Assembly (NCBI GenBank): GCA_030068145.1
Contig: JAPJBO010000585.1
Coordinates: forward strand, 80,804 to 144,803
DNA from: Diplonema papillatum
Lineage: Eukaryota; Euglenozoa; Diplonemea; Diplonemida; Diplonemidae
Direction of reading: 5' to 3'
Length of the DNA: 64,000 bases
Each line of letters opens with the position of its first letter. Position 1 is the stretch's first letter. The notes beneath the pieces are model-generated. The model was not told where the DNA came from. It ran no database searches and saw only the letters and a program-made list of their open reading frames with translations. The position numbers were made by a program, and so were the translations under genes. Of the stretch, positions 31,300-43,736 are shown one piece after another.

Positions 31300-31710
31300 G
31301 AAGAAAAAAGACAGGCTGTTTGTGGTGATTCTGGAGGGGGGGGTGTGGGGCGGTGAGACACCTACAAGCGTTCAGGATAGATAGATTGGGATAAGTGAGT
31401 ACGCGACTCTACAACCGACTCGCGTGTGTTCCTTGAGAGCGCCCAAACTCATTCGATGGTTGCTTAACGAAAGAAGCCCGCGGGGCTCGCTCGTAGGTGT
31501 CTCTCTTCACGTTTTCGTGGTGCGTTGGTCGTGATTGCTCCTTCAATTTTCTCCCAATTGACTCCGCTCTTCCAATGCCGCCCATCCAGAGCTGATGGGC
31601 AGGAGGGCACAGCGAAGCAAGCGAGAAAAATTCTGCAACGTTCTGTACCCGAAGGTGGGTGCTACAGTGCGGAACGAGGGCGGGGGGGAGGGAGAGAACC
31701 AGGAAATGCT

Positions 31711-32065
31711 CGACGTAACTGCTTTGACTCCGAATGAAAGGGAGGAAATATAGTGGTACCGCCCTCATTTCTCAAAAAACCCGATCTTGGGCGCGATCTT
31801 AAACACGGGGGGTGGTAGGTAGAGGGGCAAATACAATACAATCACAATCTCATTTGTTCTTCGCTTACACCACTGTGTGTTGTTTTTCTCACTCAGGACT
31901 TTGACCTGTTGTGTTTGTGTGATTTGTCGTGTAGGGGTAGACCCGCATGACCTCACGTCCGTTCAACACGTGGTTCGGTAGTTACAGCACTTGGGATCCC
32001 TTCCGTTCTTTGTCTGGCATCGTCGAGTACTTCCTTCCAAGCTGGCGCTTATAAAAAAAAATGGA
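31711..32065 (+). repeat. Dispersed repeat A, copy 1 (long form)
   Basis: It matches 53,639-53,855. Shared blocks include GACTCCGAATG.AAGGGAGG, GGGGTAGACCCGCATGACCT and CTTCCAAGCTGGCGCTTAT. This copy carries two extra internal segments of roughly 60 bases each that copy 2 lacks. Confidence 0.8.
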
Positions 32066-33869
32066 AGCGCAATGAGGTTTGAAAAAAAAGAAGGAAAAAA
32101 AAGAAATCGGAAACATTTGGTGGACTGGCAGGATTGGGGGGGGATGGAGTTCCCGGGGGGGGGGTGGACGGATGGGAAAGGCCAACAGGAGGTTGTGGCA
32201 CCCACATAAAAACAAAAAGGCGATCGTTCTTCTTTTTTTTTGCTTTGTTTTTCAAAAGTGGCAAGTTCCAAAATGCTGGTGAAGAAATGGAACGAAAAGC
32301 GAGGAAGAGCAGAGCGCGTTAGGTAGGTGCGCATATGTTTAAATCTGTGTGTTCAGGTAGGAAGACGGGGGACAAGAACAGTGTAGATGTTGAATCACGG
32401 CTCCTCCGTGGTAGGATCCAATTGTTGAAGACGGGAGATCGGTTAACAGTGCGTTGAAAATCATTGTCTTCGACATCGTGCGGAAAACGGAAGCACTTGA
32501 TTGAAGTATGTGTTGGGTGGGGGGTGGTATTTCCGACGACCCATTTGCAGGCGTACAAACGGCGCGTGGTGGCGTTCGGGTTATGTTCACTGCTTTCTGC
32601 ATTAAAAGTAGATCCCGGGCGGACAGCGCACTTTGTAGAGAAAAATTGGTGAGTTAGTCCTGGGCTGGCCGCACATCAACGTTGTGCTAAACGCAAAGCC
32701 CTGAGGGTCATCCCACGCAATGCTTCCCGTGCTACGGATACTCTTCGTGAGAAAGCCGGCTTGAATCTTTGCAGACTGTGTTGAAAGGATGATGACGAGC
32801 ACTGTTCGGCATCTTGCGACACCTTTTCTAATTTGGAGCTTTGCTTGTCTGAAAACCTTCGTTCTTCTTCGCCTGTCGCCTTCTGAACAAAGCCCGGTGT
32901 TTCGAAAAAACTCCGCAGGAGCAAATGTGGGGCTGATCTGAAGGAGAAGCATGCTGGCTCGGGGGTTGCAGCCGCAAACTCTATATCCGGTCACACGAAA
33001 GCAGGAAATGCGAAGATTGCAGGTCCATTCTGATCTTCGCGTCTCTTTAGTGCCTTCGTAATACTTATCACTCGTGGTGTTTGCTGAGACCTGAGTGTAC
33101 AAGGTGTCTGCGCAGGAGACAACTTTGCAGTTTGCCGCCTTACTTTTCGGTAGATGGGTCCCATGTTTTGACCTCTACTCAAAGGATATACTTTTTGTAA
33201 TACTGATTTGCTGGTTTGTGTGGTTGTGGATATACTCTCGGTTAGGGCGGGGGGATGGGGATCCGTCGGTCAAAAGACTAACAAGCCCGCATTTCTTCCT
33301 TTCTGGGTGCTGCTGGTCCTGGTTCTGTGCTCAATACACTTTTCCGTTGAGCATTCTCAGAGTGACAGCCCATCTAACTCCAGAAAGCGGTGATACAGTT
33401 GCTATTTGAGAAGGACGAGTCTTCAGGGGGTGGCTCCTAACCATGAAGCCTTGGACCACTGCCAGGATGCGGTCTGAAGACAGTCAATATGGTCGAGCCC
33501 TTGATGCCAAAGGGTCGAATTGGTGGGAGAAGTACGTGGGTGTCGCAAAACATGTTGGTAATGGTCCCCGGTACTTGCGGCACCTGTCGAGTACCTATGC
33601 GTTTGCGGCGACATCCAGCGTTTTCAAGCGCTGAGTGATTCGAGTGCGAGTTTGCGTTTGCGAGGGGAAAGCAACACAGCCGCCCTTCTTGACACCATTT
33701 GTGTATTGCCCGCCTGATCAGTCGCGCGGGGCTTTCATTCCACGAACGTAGTTTCCATTGGACCGAGAAGTGAGTAGAAATTACGCCAGATACTGGCGCA
33801 GACTCGGTCCCCCCCCCCCCCCATGCGTGCTTGGCTGAGGTTTTCGGGGGTGATATCAGAGGGGGGGTA

Positions 33870-33922
33870 ATCTTGGTTCAGTGAGTAGGCAGAGCACTGC
33901 CTCTCGCGCATGTTTGATGACT
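33870..33922 (+). repeat. Dispersed repeat E, copy 1
   Basis: It contains ATCTTGGTTCAGTGAGTAGG, GAGCACTGCCTCT and GCATGTTTGATG, matching copies near 35.9 and 49.4 kb in the same orientation. Confidence 0.6.
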
Positions 33923-35861
33923 GGAAAAAAAGAGAGAAGCTGGGGAGGAAAATCTTTAGTTCAGTGTTTAGGCCTTGCTTAGGCCTTGCCTCTCTCATGG
34001 TGGGGAGTAGACCAGTAAAAGGATTTTTTTTGCCTGGAAAAAGGGGGAAATACGTGTTGCATTCATTCAGGGATCCTTTCCCTTCCCGCAGTCTCTTACC
34101 TGCCTGGGCATCGTCAACCGATGTTGTCACGATTACCAAACACGCTGCCAGCGTTCTCTTTCGTGTTTACAATGCATTGTTACTACAAAAGACTATAGAA
34201 TACGAACCAGTGGATGGGACCGTTTTCCGTTTTTAACAATTGGTTTCTGTTTCGCTGTTCCCTCTTTTTCTCGTTAGCGTTCGTGCCGTACGAGTAGTGA
34301 GTCAGAAGGGGCTGGATGAGCTCTGAGCATCAGGTGTGAGGTGAAACAGAGGAGGAATAGCGATATTCAAAGACTGTCGGTTGCGAGTCCAGAAGGTCCT
34401 TTCTTCCGTGTGCTGCAGCTCACGCGCGAATCTAAGTTCCAGGGCTTTTCCGAATTATCGCCCTGAGAAACGAGCGCAGAAACCGGTGGTCTCGTGTGTG
34501 CGGCGGGCGAGGGAAAGCAGAGGGCGAGAAGAGGACGTTGCGGTTCAAACTAGGGTTCGATGCGCGTGCCTCAAATCTTTCGTCATGGTATCGTGCTTCT
34601 CCATTTACTTCTATTATTTTGCTCGTGAAGATTCCATAGGGGGAGAGGACCCCTTCGTTCACAAGCTTTTTCACAGAACCGATAAACTTTAGTTTCCGGT
34701 CGACCGTTGAGTCTACAGAGGTCAGGATGAAAGAAGAAGCTGCTCGCATCGGGTGGTTTTCGCACTCCATCGCAAAACAAACTCCGGGCTCTTTTTTGCG
34801 GAGACCCCCCCAGATGCGTTCCTCAGCGGGTTGCTGGCATTCCCTTCTTGCTTCGTTTTCATCGAATGGTTGCATCAGCGATGGGGCTAGCCTTATCAAA
34901 TCGGACCAAAACGCAGCGTAGGTTAACGGAGAGAGCATGCCGGGCGAGCTGCTGCTTTTTTTGCAGTACGGCAATACCGAGGGGTAGGTTGGGTTCGCCT
35001 TTACTTCAACAACGCAGCAACCGTTGAGGAGCAAAGACGGCATGAAGAAACGTAGAAGCACCAGCGGGTTCGGCCTTTGAAGCGAACGAGGCGCGCTTCA
35101 CTAAGTCCTGAACCCGGCGAGACTGCACGTTCGCAACGCACTCTATCTCTGGGTGACGGTTGGTTTAGGGAAGAAATGGGGGGAATGAGGGGCGGTGGTG
35201 CCGTTTTCATAATCATGCATTGATGTACAGTGTTTTGGGTTCATCTGGTCAGGAGAGGACCGCGAACCTTGGCAGCGGATTCCGGCTATTGTAACGGACG
35301 GCCGCGTTATGTTATTGCTTGCATTTGCCCCCACAGCGAGAGAAGCTGGTTTTGTTGGCAGTCAGTCGTGCGACAAGACGGCCAGTGCGACGCTGAGGGG
35401 CGCGGGAAAGTATTTCCGACGTTACGAAATAAGGGGGGAGGCCAGGAGTGCACGAATGCACTGGTAAGAATATCACAAACTCCGGGGCAGCGGTTGACGA
35501 AAAAGAATCGTGGAAGAAGCAAGCGCAAGCAGAGCACCGCCCCTCAGTTTCCGAAGAGCATAGCGCCTTGTCCGTAATGAAAGACCTCGTTGCCGTCCGT
35601 TGGTAGGCATTCGACTGCAGCACACTCCCCAAGGCTCGTATTCGGGCGGCGGAGTTTGCTTACTGCGGAAGGCGTGCGGCCCCTGAGCGCACTTCCACAA
35701 GATCAGCTGGTCACGCGGGAGGTAGGCCCCCACTGAAGTGAAAAAGTTCCCAAATACGGCTTCCGCGCATTGGAAAATCTGGCGGCCTGGAACCTACTCC
35801 CGTGTGTACTGCTTCTAAATCCCGAGCGGCGAACACACTGACCCGGAGCTTGCGAGGGAGG

Positions 35862-35920
35862 GATCTTAGTTTGGGCAGAACACTGCCTCTTTTCATGTTG
35901 TGTTGATGCTAGCATCAAGT
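35862..35920 (+). repeat. Dispersed repeat E, copy 2
   Basis: It contains ATCTTAGTTTGGGCAGAACA and CTGCCTCTTTTCATG, then TTGATGCTAGCATCAAGT, aligned with 33,870-33,922 and 49,427-49,463. Confidence 0.6.
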
Positions 35921-36703
35921 CTTCCAAGTGAAGGGTGAAGTTTTCGGGATAGCAACGGGGGTAATACTTTCGACAAGTGTGAGTACTCATCGGAATAGTT
36001 AATCATAGGATCTTCCATCTCGGCAAGAGAATGAGAGAGAAAAAGGAAGGGAGTAAATAGTAGGGTGTGGAGGGGGTGTTAATAAAGCTGGCAAGCGCTA
36101 AGCGTCGCAGGCGGGGGCTGGCGTTGCGAAAAAGAGAAAAGAAAGGCTATAAGCCATACAGAATGGGGGAAGAGGCGAACAATGACAGGGCTTTATCGTT
36201 TGTGTTTTCCTCCTATTTTTCGTGTTTCCGGCGACATTCGCTCGGTCTTTTTTTGCTCAGGTTTGCTTCAGCAACCACCACTGGAACAAACTGCATAAGA
36301 TGAATGGACGGAAATAAAACTCCAAGGAGGGTATGCCGGTGCTGGTTTGATTATTTGCCCATGCCGCTTGCGACTCTTCCTGGACGTTCGACCGAAAACA
36401 CCGGGTCTGCGGCGTTATCCAGTAGTTGCTTGGAACCCAGTCTCTCAGTCTTTATCGGCTGCCTCCTTGGTTTCGGTGGGAGAAGAAGATACGTTGTACG
36501 GGGTAGGTACAAGATTATAACGTGCGTACGCTATGCACGAGCACAGTCGACACGCTGGCGTCCGTGTGAACGTAGGTAAGTATGACGGGTTGCCCAACTG
36601 CTTTCTTGTCGTGATTGCCTTGTGGTGGGCTGCTTTTGAAGAAGAATGAAGGCGTCGTGGGAATTCATAGGCCAACGTGAGATGCGTTGCGGGCCTCTTG
36701 CAG

Positions 36704-36970
36704 GGGGTGGCCCAATTTCTGACGAACGAAGTCGTTCATCACCAGTTCACCAGCGGGGTTTTGTACCTCAGTGGGGAGGGTGAACCCTCTCGCGCAAAAA
36801 GGGTCAAAATGAGACGCGGTGCGGGAAGGAGCAACCTTTTGTTTCCTCGCTCGTTGGACAAGCCGCCATACGGTGGATGCGGACGCGTTAATCGCGATCG
36901 ACTGGAAGGCTCGTGCGCGCGGTTGTACATTGCTCTTATTCTTTTTGTGTTGGACCGGCTTTGTCTGTGA
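36704..36970 (+). CDS. Coding-like terminal exon candidate
   Basis: After GGGCCTCTTGCAG a phase-0 frame of 88 codons runs to a TGA: GVAQFLTNEVVHHQFTSGVL, then a basic middle (RAKRVKMRRGAGRS) and a hydrophobic C-terminus (ARLYIALILFVLDRLCL), which could be a tail anchor. The opposite strand also has an open frame here, so the call is weak. Confidence 0.33.
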   Translation, partial: GVAQFLTNEVVHHQFTSGVLYLSGEGEPSRAKRVKMRRGAGRSNLLFPRSLDKPPYGGCGRVNRDRLEGSCARLYIALILFVLDRLCL

Positions 36971-38034
36971 AAAAGAAGCTGCACGGCGAACTCCAGCCTC
37001 AGAAGTACCAAAGGTACTCGTCGGTAAAAAGCCCCTACACAGATGCAGCAACGGAAAAGTAGTACGGTGCGATGTCCACACGCATTTCTTCACCTTTTGC
37101 GTTCTCTTTTTTCTGCGGCTGGAGCTCGCGGTGGGTGTTAGACTGGTAACTTGCACGGTGTTTGCTTCATTGCGACCGTCTGGGGGGATCGGAAGAAGAA
37201 TGGAGTCTGGGGCTTGGCGCTTGCGTGCTGGACACGAGCCCGCAGAGACGGAACAGGCACAGAAGCAGACGGACAAGTAGCTTTCTACAAGTTGCTTCCA
37301 ACAAAAGGAGGGGTCATGAGGGGGTACCACAAACTCCTCTCATAGAAGAAGCGCTACGTTTCTCCGTCATCTGCCCCTTGGTTAGAATCGGCAGAGTCGT
37401 ACTCACCTGCCCCCTGTGCGGGAAACCGTCAACTTTCTCACTCAGCGAGCGACTGTGAAGGTCTCGTCGCATAGGGGCGCAGGTTACTTGCACTCTATCT
37501 CTCTCCCCTCCCATATGCTTTATTTTCCTTGATTTCACTGTGGCGGCCAGGTGAAAGTTCGGTTGCTCGGACATATAGTATAGTAGTAGGGAATACACAA
37601 TACAGCACAGCAACCCAAAGGAAAGGCAGCGGATTATCGAGAACAACACGAACTTGAGTGTGACGCTGTGCAAACGTTGCAGATCAACACTTGGCATACA
37701 AGAGTGCGTCTGTGCATTTTTAGCGTTCTTGGTGGAGAGTGAAAATTTGCTTGTTTCGCTTGCTGCGATCTTTATTGGAGGGTGCACCCAACTTGGTAGA
37801 CAGGCATCTCTGGGTGCTCGCAAGCTACTCCGTAAATATGAACGCCGCGCTGCCTGGCAAGGCTTGAGTACTTACTTCAACATCATATGTTTTGGTGAAA
37901 GGCTTGAAAAATCCACGGACATTTTACATTTTTGACACAACACGGTGGTTCCTCGTTTACTGATACCGCGTCCAATTTAAAGTGAAGCCGCTCCGCCGGG
38001 TTAACTGCCAGTTGCGTTTGCTTTGCTTTCCCAG
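36971..38034. other. No firm gene, presumed intron
   Basis: A short coding-like run lies at 37,760-37,840 (GAPNLVDRHLWVLASYSVNM) without good splice borders. The rest shows no clear feature. Confidence 0.25.
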
Positions 38035-38304
38035 GGGAGACAGCTGCTGGATTTTGCGAAAGAGACCCCCTGCAGACGCACAACAGAGCGAGTGCGTACA
38101 ATCAACCAAGGGTCGATGCTTTTCAGCGGCCCGCTCTGGAACAACCAGAGTCCCGTGCGCGAAGGGGGAGCTGCAGAGTTTCCTGGGAAGCCCAGCATGC
38201 CGCTAAACCTGGGGTTCCAAGCGCCGGGAGGCAATCGTTGCAAAGCTGACGCCAAGGTTTTGCTTCAGCGCAGCAGATGTACTGCATTCAAAACAATCAC
38301 GCCA
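38035..38304 (+). CDS. Internal exon of an unrecognised gene, 90 codons, phase 0
   Basis: This is one of the best internal exons in the right half. It starts after TTTGCTTTGCTTTCCCAG and ends at CACGCCA/GTAAGC. The 270 bases encode exactly 90 residues without a stop: GRQLLDFAKETPCRRTTERV, RTINQGSMLFSGPLWNNQSP, VREGGAAEFPGKPSMPLNLG, FQAPGGNRCKADAKVLLQRS and so on. The composition is soluble and mixed. No family is recognised. Neighbouring exons cannot be assigned with confidence. Confidence 0.5.
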
Positions 38305-38351
38305 GTAAGCCTCGTAGGAAAAATCCTGAAACTTCTAGAAAGAAAGAGTAC

Positions 38352-38510
38352 AAATACTCGGAGGGGCCGCCCGGTGCTTATTACACGTATTAAGCCGTAG
38401 GTGGAGGGAGACACAGTGTGGACTTACGCCAGGACAGGACCAAATTTAACCTGTGTTTAGTCTGGGCACAGCACATTTCCCACAGCAACTGGCGGCCTCC
38501 TCGAGTATTT
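38352..38510. mobile_element. Small palindromic (MITE-like) element B, copy 1, 159 bp
   Basis: It begins AAATACTCGGAGGGGCCGCC and ends GGCGGCCTCCTCGAGTATTT, an imperfect terminal inverted repeat of about 20 bases. Related copies lie at 42,404-42,573 and 45,651-45,802, with an inverted end at 61,928-61,958. It has no coding capacity. Confidence 0.6.
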
Positions 38511-38512
38511 CC

Positions 38513-39341
<829 letters not shown>

Positions 39342-41374
39342 AGGCTTTCGTTGCATTTGCGATTAATATCTTTTGCTCGCACCACCGGGGTTCGCCACTC
39401 CTTCCAAAAGCACCGCGCGATTTCGCCAGGACCGCAGTAGGAAGCCAGCCAGGTACCAATCGAGGAGACAAAATGTGACCCAAAAAAAAAAAAGCAGGTG
39501 ACACAGCAATGTGTGATGTTATATCGCAAACTTGAGCGTAAAGCCCTCTTTCCTACGTTTATTCTAGTGGGGGGAGGCTTCTTCCAGCGGAGGTTTGCTT
39601 GCTTTTTTTGACGGCACTCAACGGGGCTGCGGGGGGTTAATTACGCTGCGTGGATAGATGCGTTGTGTGGTTGTGTGTCCAGCCAAGAGCTTGGACGTAA
39701 TCTCCGTCTGAAGAATGGGGGAAATGTTTTAGAGAAAAGAGGGCACTTTATATTTTAAAAAAACGTTTGTTTTTTCGTTGGCGCTGCATTCCCCAATCAA
39801 CAGCGCGCCCCGTGGGACGGCTCTCTTCGTCCCGCAGGCACAGAGGTCGAGCGACCATCATCGCTTCCCGAAGGCGGGTAGCCTATAATTTCCGGGGAGA
39901 AATGCGTAGTTTTGGTTTATTCTTTTACAAACACAATCTGTTGCGCTCTTCCTGCATTTGCGGAGGAAGTCTTTTCGGGGACGAGCCAAAGAGTATTGCA
40001 GTGGGCCTATCGTCGGGCGGCGGCCAAGAATAGTGGAGTCGCAGAGACTTGACAGAACAGATATAGAAAAGTGGGGTTCATTCTTTCGCTTTCTCTTACG
40101 AAAGGGAAGGAGGTTCCATCAACTATTCCCTGCGGTATCTGCATGCTTAATACTCGGATCACTTTTGAGAAAGAAATATAAGAACGGGGATTCGCCTGGG
40201 GGCTTTTGCGGGACATAGAAAATGGGCTATCGCGGCCGATGTTTCAGTGGGCGCTGACTTGACGGGTGCTGCCCTCGGCGTGCTGACTCCGAAAGGTCCC
40301 AAACGAGTCGCGACAGTCCCCCTCCCCGCCGCATAATGCAACGTGGGAGGCATACGGACAACCCCGAGCCTGAAACGCACGTCGGATACCCTATCTACGG
40401 TACAGGTGCCTTCGGTCTGGGGCGGGCGGATTCTCTATATACTATATTGTAGGCAAAATGGTCGAAATCCAAAGTGCGGTTTGGGAGATCTTGGCCTGGA
40501 ATCTTTTCCATCGCGGATCACTTTTGCCCGCAAAGGGTGACGGTAGGGTCCTGAGACGTGAATCCGACCGACAACAAACAAATTGTTAGTCCCAACCCTG
40601 CACGGGAAGGAGGGAGGAGGAAGGATGGCTGGCAGACTTTGCTAGGTCGTTTCTCGGCCTGCAGGGCCGGTTGGCTGCTGCGCAGACCTTGAAACACTCA
40701 ACGGGCGCTAGTTCAGATGGCAAACGTTTGTAGTTGCACCGCAGCCCTTTCGGCGCGCCCCCTCTGTCATTTTTTTGACGGAGAAGGCACCCACCCCACA
40801 CGACGAGGCAGGGACGTCGCTGTGTTCTTCTGAATAGCTGGTTCTATAAGTGGAGGCCACCAGGGCGGAAACCGGCTCCACTCACCTTTTGTGGTAGGAA
40901 ATCTTGGATAGAGGGGTTGTGGAATAAGGGTGGTGGGGAGGTCTGAAAGAACTGCACAACAACGTCTCTGCAGCAAGCGGCATTTCCTTTTTTTTTTCCG
41001 AACTCCGCCGGCAGGATAAGATTCAACTGACATCCCTGGGCGAAGCTTCGCACGGCGCTGCAAATGTGAACTTTTTTTCCTCGCTTTTTTTTCCTGAAGT
41101 GGGTGGAAGTGAGTGGGCTGGGGGAAGGGGGGAAAATTTTTCTTGGGTTTGAAGAGCGCGTGGTGCTTGCACCACTGAGGCCAGGTTATTTAACCGCGGA
41201 TTTGGTGAAGGATTGTTCAGGAAACGGTCGCGAGCGAAACCCGACCAGGTAACGACCATTTCACTGTCTTCTTTGTGTGGGGGGTGGTGGATATGGCAAA
41301 ATAGTATTGACCTACGTGGCCAGGTGGGAAGGTGGGCGGCGTACGAGAGCCACCGCCTCTTCCCTTGACACAAG

Positions 41375-41455
41375 AGAAGTTCGCCTGAAGCTCCGGGTTT
41401 AAAGTCTACGGCTGACCTTCGGCAAATCTTTTTAGGGTGAAAGTTCGCTTGAGAA
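41375..41455 (+). repeat. Motif C, tandem pair
   Basis: GAAGTTCGCCTGAAGCTCCG with GGCTGACC, then TTTTTAGGGTGAAAGTTCGC directly after. The same two-part arrangement recurs at 59,586-59,665. Confidence 0.65.
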
Positions 41456-41520
41456 CTCTCACCCGCAACGCGTCGACAAAGAAGTGGATACGCGAGCAGA
41501 GGGAGGGTGGGTTTGCAAGA

Positions 41521-41583
41521 ACGTGCTTGGAATGGGTATGTGCTCAACACCGCACTGGTCCCGTCTGCGCCGTGTTTCGGTCC
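41521..41583 (+). repeat. Dispersed repeat F, copy 1
   Basis: The 63 bases (ACGTGCTTGGAATGGGT, GTGCTCAACACCGCACTGGT, CCCGTCTGCGCCGTGTTT) are nearly identical to 57,444-57,505 in the same orientation. Confidence 0.85.
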
Positions 41584-42403
41584 TTTAAGCCACGGACACA
41601 TAAGGCGGACCATCATCAGCGTGGAACCTGAGTGTCTGCAGACAGGACTGCGGTGTGAGTCTGGTTTGTCAGGCGGCTGTTCGTAGCTCGTCACAGCCAG
41701 GACCACCCGTGCTACTAGAGCACAGGCGAATCCGTCACGGGGAGAAGGCCCCTACAACCGTGTCTGAGCAATCAGTTAAAAAACTCAGGGCACTCGCCCT
41801 GATTGTGACTGCGACTCGCTAGGCAGCACTGACTTGTCTTCTTTTTACGGTGGCAATCTGCGAAGTAAACTCCGCAGAGCACAGTGGACATGGGGTTGCC
41901 GTGTGCAGCACCAATGGTTGAAGTACCAAAAGGAAAAGAGTGCGAGGAGCAGAGGGAGGGTGGGTGGGGGGAACTTTTCGTGTCGTTCGTTGTTTTTTGG
42001 CTTCGGTTTTGCCGTCGGTGCTGGGTCATTTCGTGATACGTGTTCCCGTAAGTAGCACATTCTCTCTCCAGAATAAAAGAGAGAGAAATAATAACAGGTA
42101 GTGTAAGAGATAGATGAAGAGGCAATGAGAGAGAGAGAGGTAGTGAGAAGCCTTGAATAGCCTCGGGGTTAGGTCTTTCGTCTGGGGTGTTACGTTTATT
42201 GTTAGCTCGCTCTCTTCTGGCGAAGACCAGGGTTACCTGACTTCCCTGAGGAGGAGAAGTCGTGAGGAATTCATCTGGCAAGGAGACTGTGGCCAGACAC
42301 GGGTTTAACAGCTGCTCGCGTGATTTCCTCATGCACGTGGATCACCAACAAAAGCAGGTCAGCACTTGTCGCCGATGACGACGATGGCCGCAAATAAAAT
42401 ACT

Positions 42404-42573
42404 CAATACTCGGAGGCGCCCCGGGGAAGAAACAAATGCTACAAACTAACTACAAAACATGGGTCCTTTTTGTTGAACGCCTACACCTGGCACCAACCCC
42501 AGATCGACCTGCGCTCCTGTGTGTTGGTGTCACAGCACGTTTCCGTACAACGGGCGGCCTCCTCGAGTACTTC
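42404..42573. mobile_element. MITE-like element B, copy 2, about 170 bp
   Basis: It starts CAATACTCGGAGGCGCC and ends GGGCGGCCTCCTCGAGTACT. The internal CACAGCACGTTTCC also matches copy 1. The centre has diverged. Confidence 0.55.
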
Positions 42574-43522
42574 CCACAAGGTGCTTCTATAGAAAGGTTT
42601 ATACTGTGTATTCTTAGGACCACGTTGCGAAGGACGTTGCCTGGACAGCCGTGGAGGGGAGTGCCTTCTCTTTACAAGAAAACGGGCCCTCGTCCAACTT
42701 TTAGACTGAGTTTTCCTAAAGTGAAATTTTTTGTGTGTGCAGCATCTCCTGGGCCAGGAGGCGAAAGGAACATTCAAGAGTAATATCGAAAGTTTTGCTT
42801 TTTGAAGCAAGGTGCGATTCAAGTTCTCCGAACTACCGGATGCGGGTATGCAAAAGGACAAATTGTTCGTAGAAGTCGGTGCTTCGGGGTAGGGCGGGGG
42901 GTCGTTGTTATTGGTGCTGGTTTTGAGGGATAAGGAAAAAGGTAAGAAACGGGGTACTTAGGGGGGGGACATAAAAGGACGTTGTTGCTCATGTTGCTTT
43001 TGGGGAAGCGAGGCTTCGAGGTTTGAAAGGCAGGTATGCGCATAGACTTTTCTCGTAAGCTCTCTTTCGGTCTTGCGAGGACACCGGGTTTCCGGAGGCG
43101 CGGGTTTTACGAAAGGACTTTCTGTTCTTGTTGCTTCGTGGAGGATGAAACCCCGGTTCTAAAAGGGTCTCTGTTTCTCGAAGGGAGGCGGGTATGGCAA
43201 GAATAAGAAGGTGTTTCTGTAGGGTTCGTTTTTCATATTTTTTGGAAATCGGCGGACGTATGCTACGAAGCTTACGTTTTGACGAGGCCGGTTAATCTCT
43301 CGGCTCGAAAACGAGGCTAAGTTGTCCTGCGTTGTTGACAGAGGGGCAGGGCAGGGGAGCGCAAGCGGAAAAGAAGAAGGAAGGGTTGTGTGTGTGTGAG
43401 CTTCGTCTTGCCTCTTTTGGGGGTGTGTGGTAGCGGTCGTCATGGCAGGCCTAAGAAGGGCGGAAAGGGAAAGAGTCCTTTCTCTGTTACACATGTGCTT
43501 TTTTGCACCTCCGGAACTGCAG

Positions 43523-43736
43523 GACGCACAGACGGTGAGACACCGTTGGCTCCTCAGCCTGCTGCACTATACGACTGCGATAAAACGAAGCCGGTTAATC
43601 CGCAGGCAGCCACAGCTAAGAGAGCAACCGGCAGCCCCGACTGGGGCGCAGTCTCGTCTCACGTCAGATTATTGCCAAGGGCCGCGTGGAGTTCGTGTAT
43701 GTACTGGATTTCGCCTTCTCCCAGCGCGGTGCCGCC
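43523..43736 (+). CDS. Internal exon candidate, 214 bp
   Basis: Flanked by an acceptor (CCTCCGGAACTGCAG) and a strong donor (GCCGCC/GTAAGT). Two frames are open across it: one reads RTDGETPLAPQPAALYDCDK and SPDWGAVSSHVRLLPRAAWS, the other DAQTVRHRWLLSLLHYTTAI. The frame cannot be decided without neighbouring exons. Family unknown. Confidence 0.4.

Larger units (their letters stand above)
31300..36703. other. Repeat-rich stretch with scattered short open frames
   Basis: It holds repeat A copy 1 (31,711-32,065), copies of repeat E (33,870-33,922 and 35,862-35,920), a C14 run near 33,810, and many poly-A/poly-T tracts. Weak exon-like pieces include 33,466-33,600 (RSEDSQYGRALDAKGSNWWE), 34,734-34,921 ending at GTAGGT, and 36,261-36,317 after a TTTTTTTGCTCAG acceptor (VCFSNHHWNKLHKMNGRK, then stop). 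None is strong enough to call a gene. Confidence 0.35.

Noticed and set aside
34432-35061. 209-codon minus-strand frame with a hydrophobic start
   Set aside because: The first codon is GTG, the signal-peptide look is weak, and plus-strand splice-like signals compete in the same place.
41023-41706. 227-codon minus-strand frame
   Set aside because: It runs antisense through motif C and repeat F and has no domain or start-context support.
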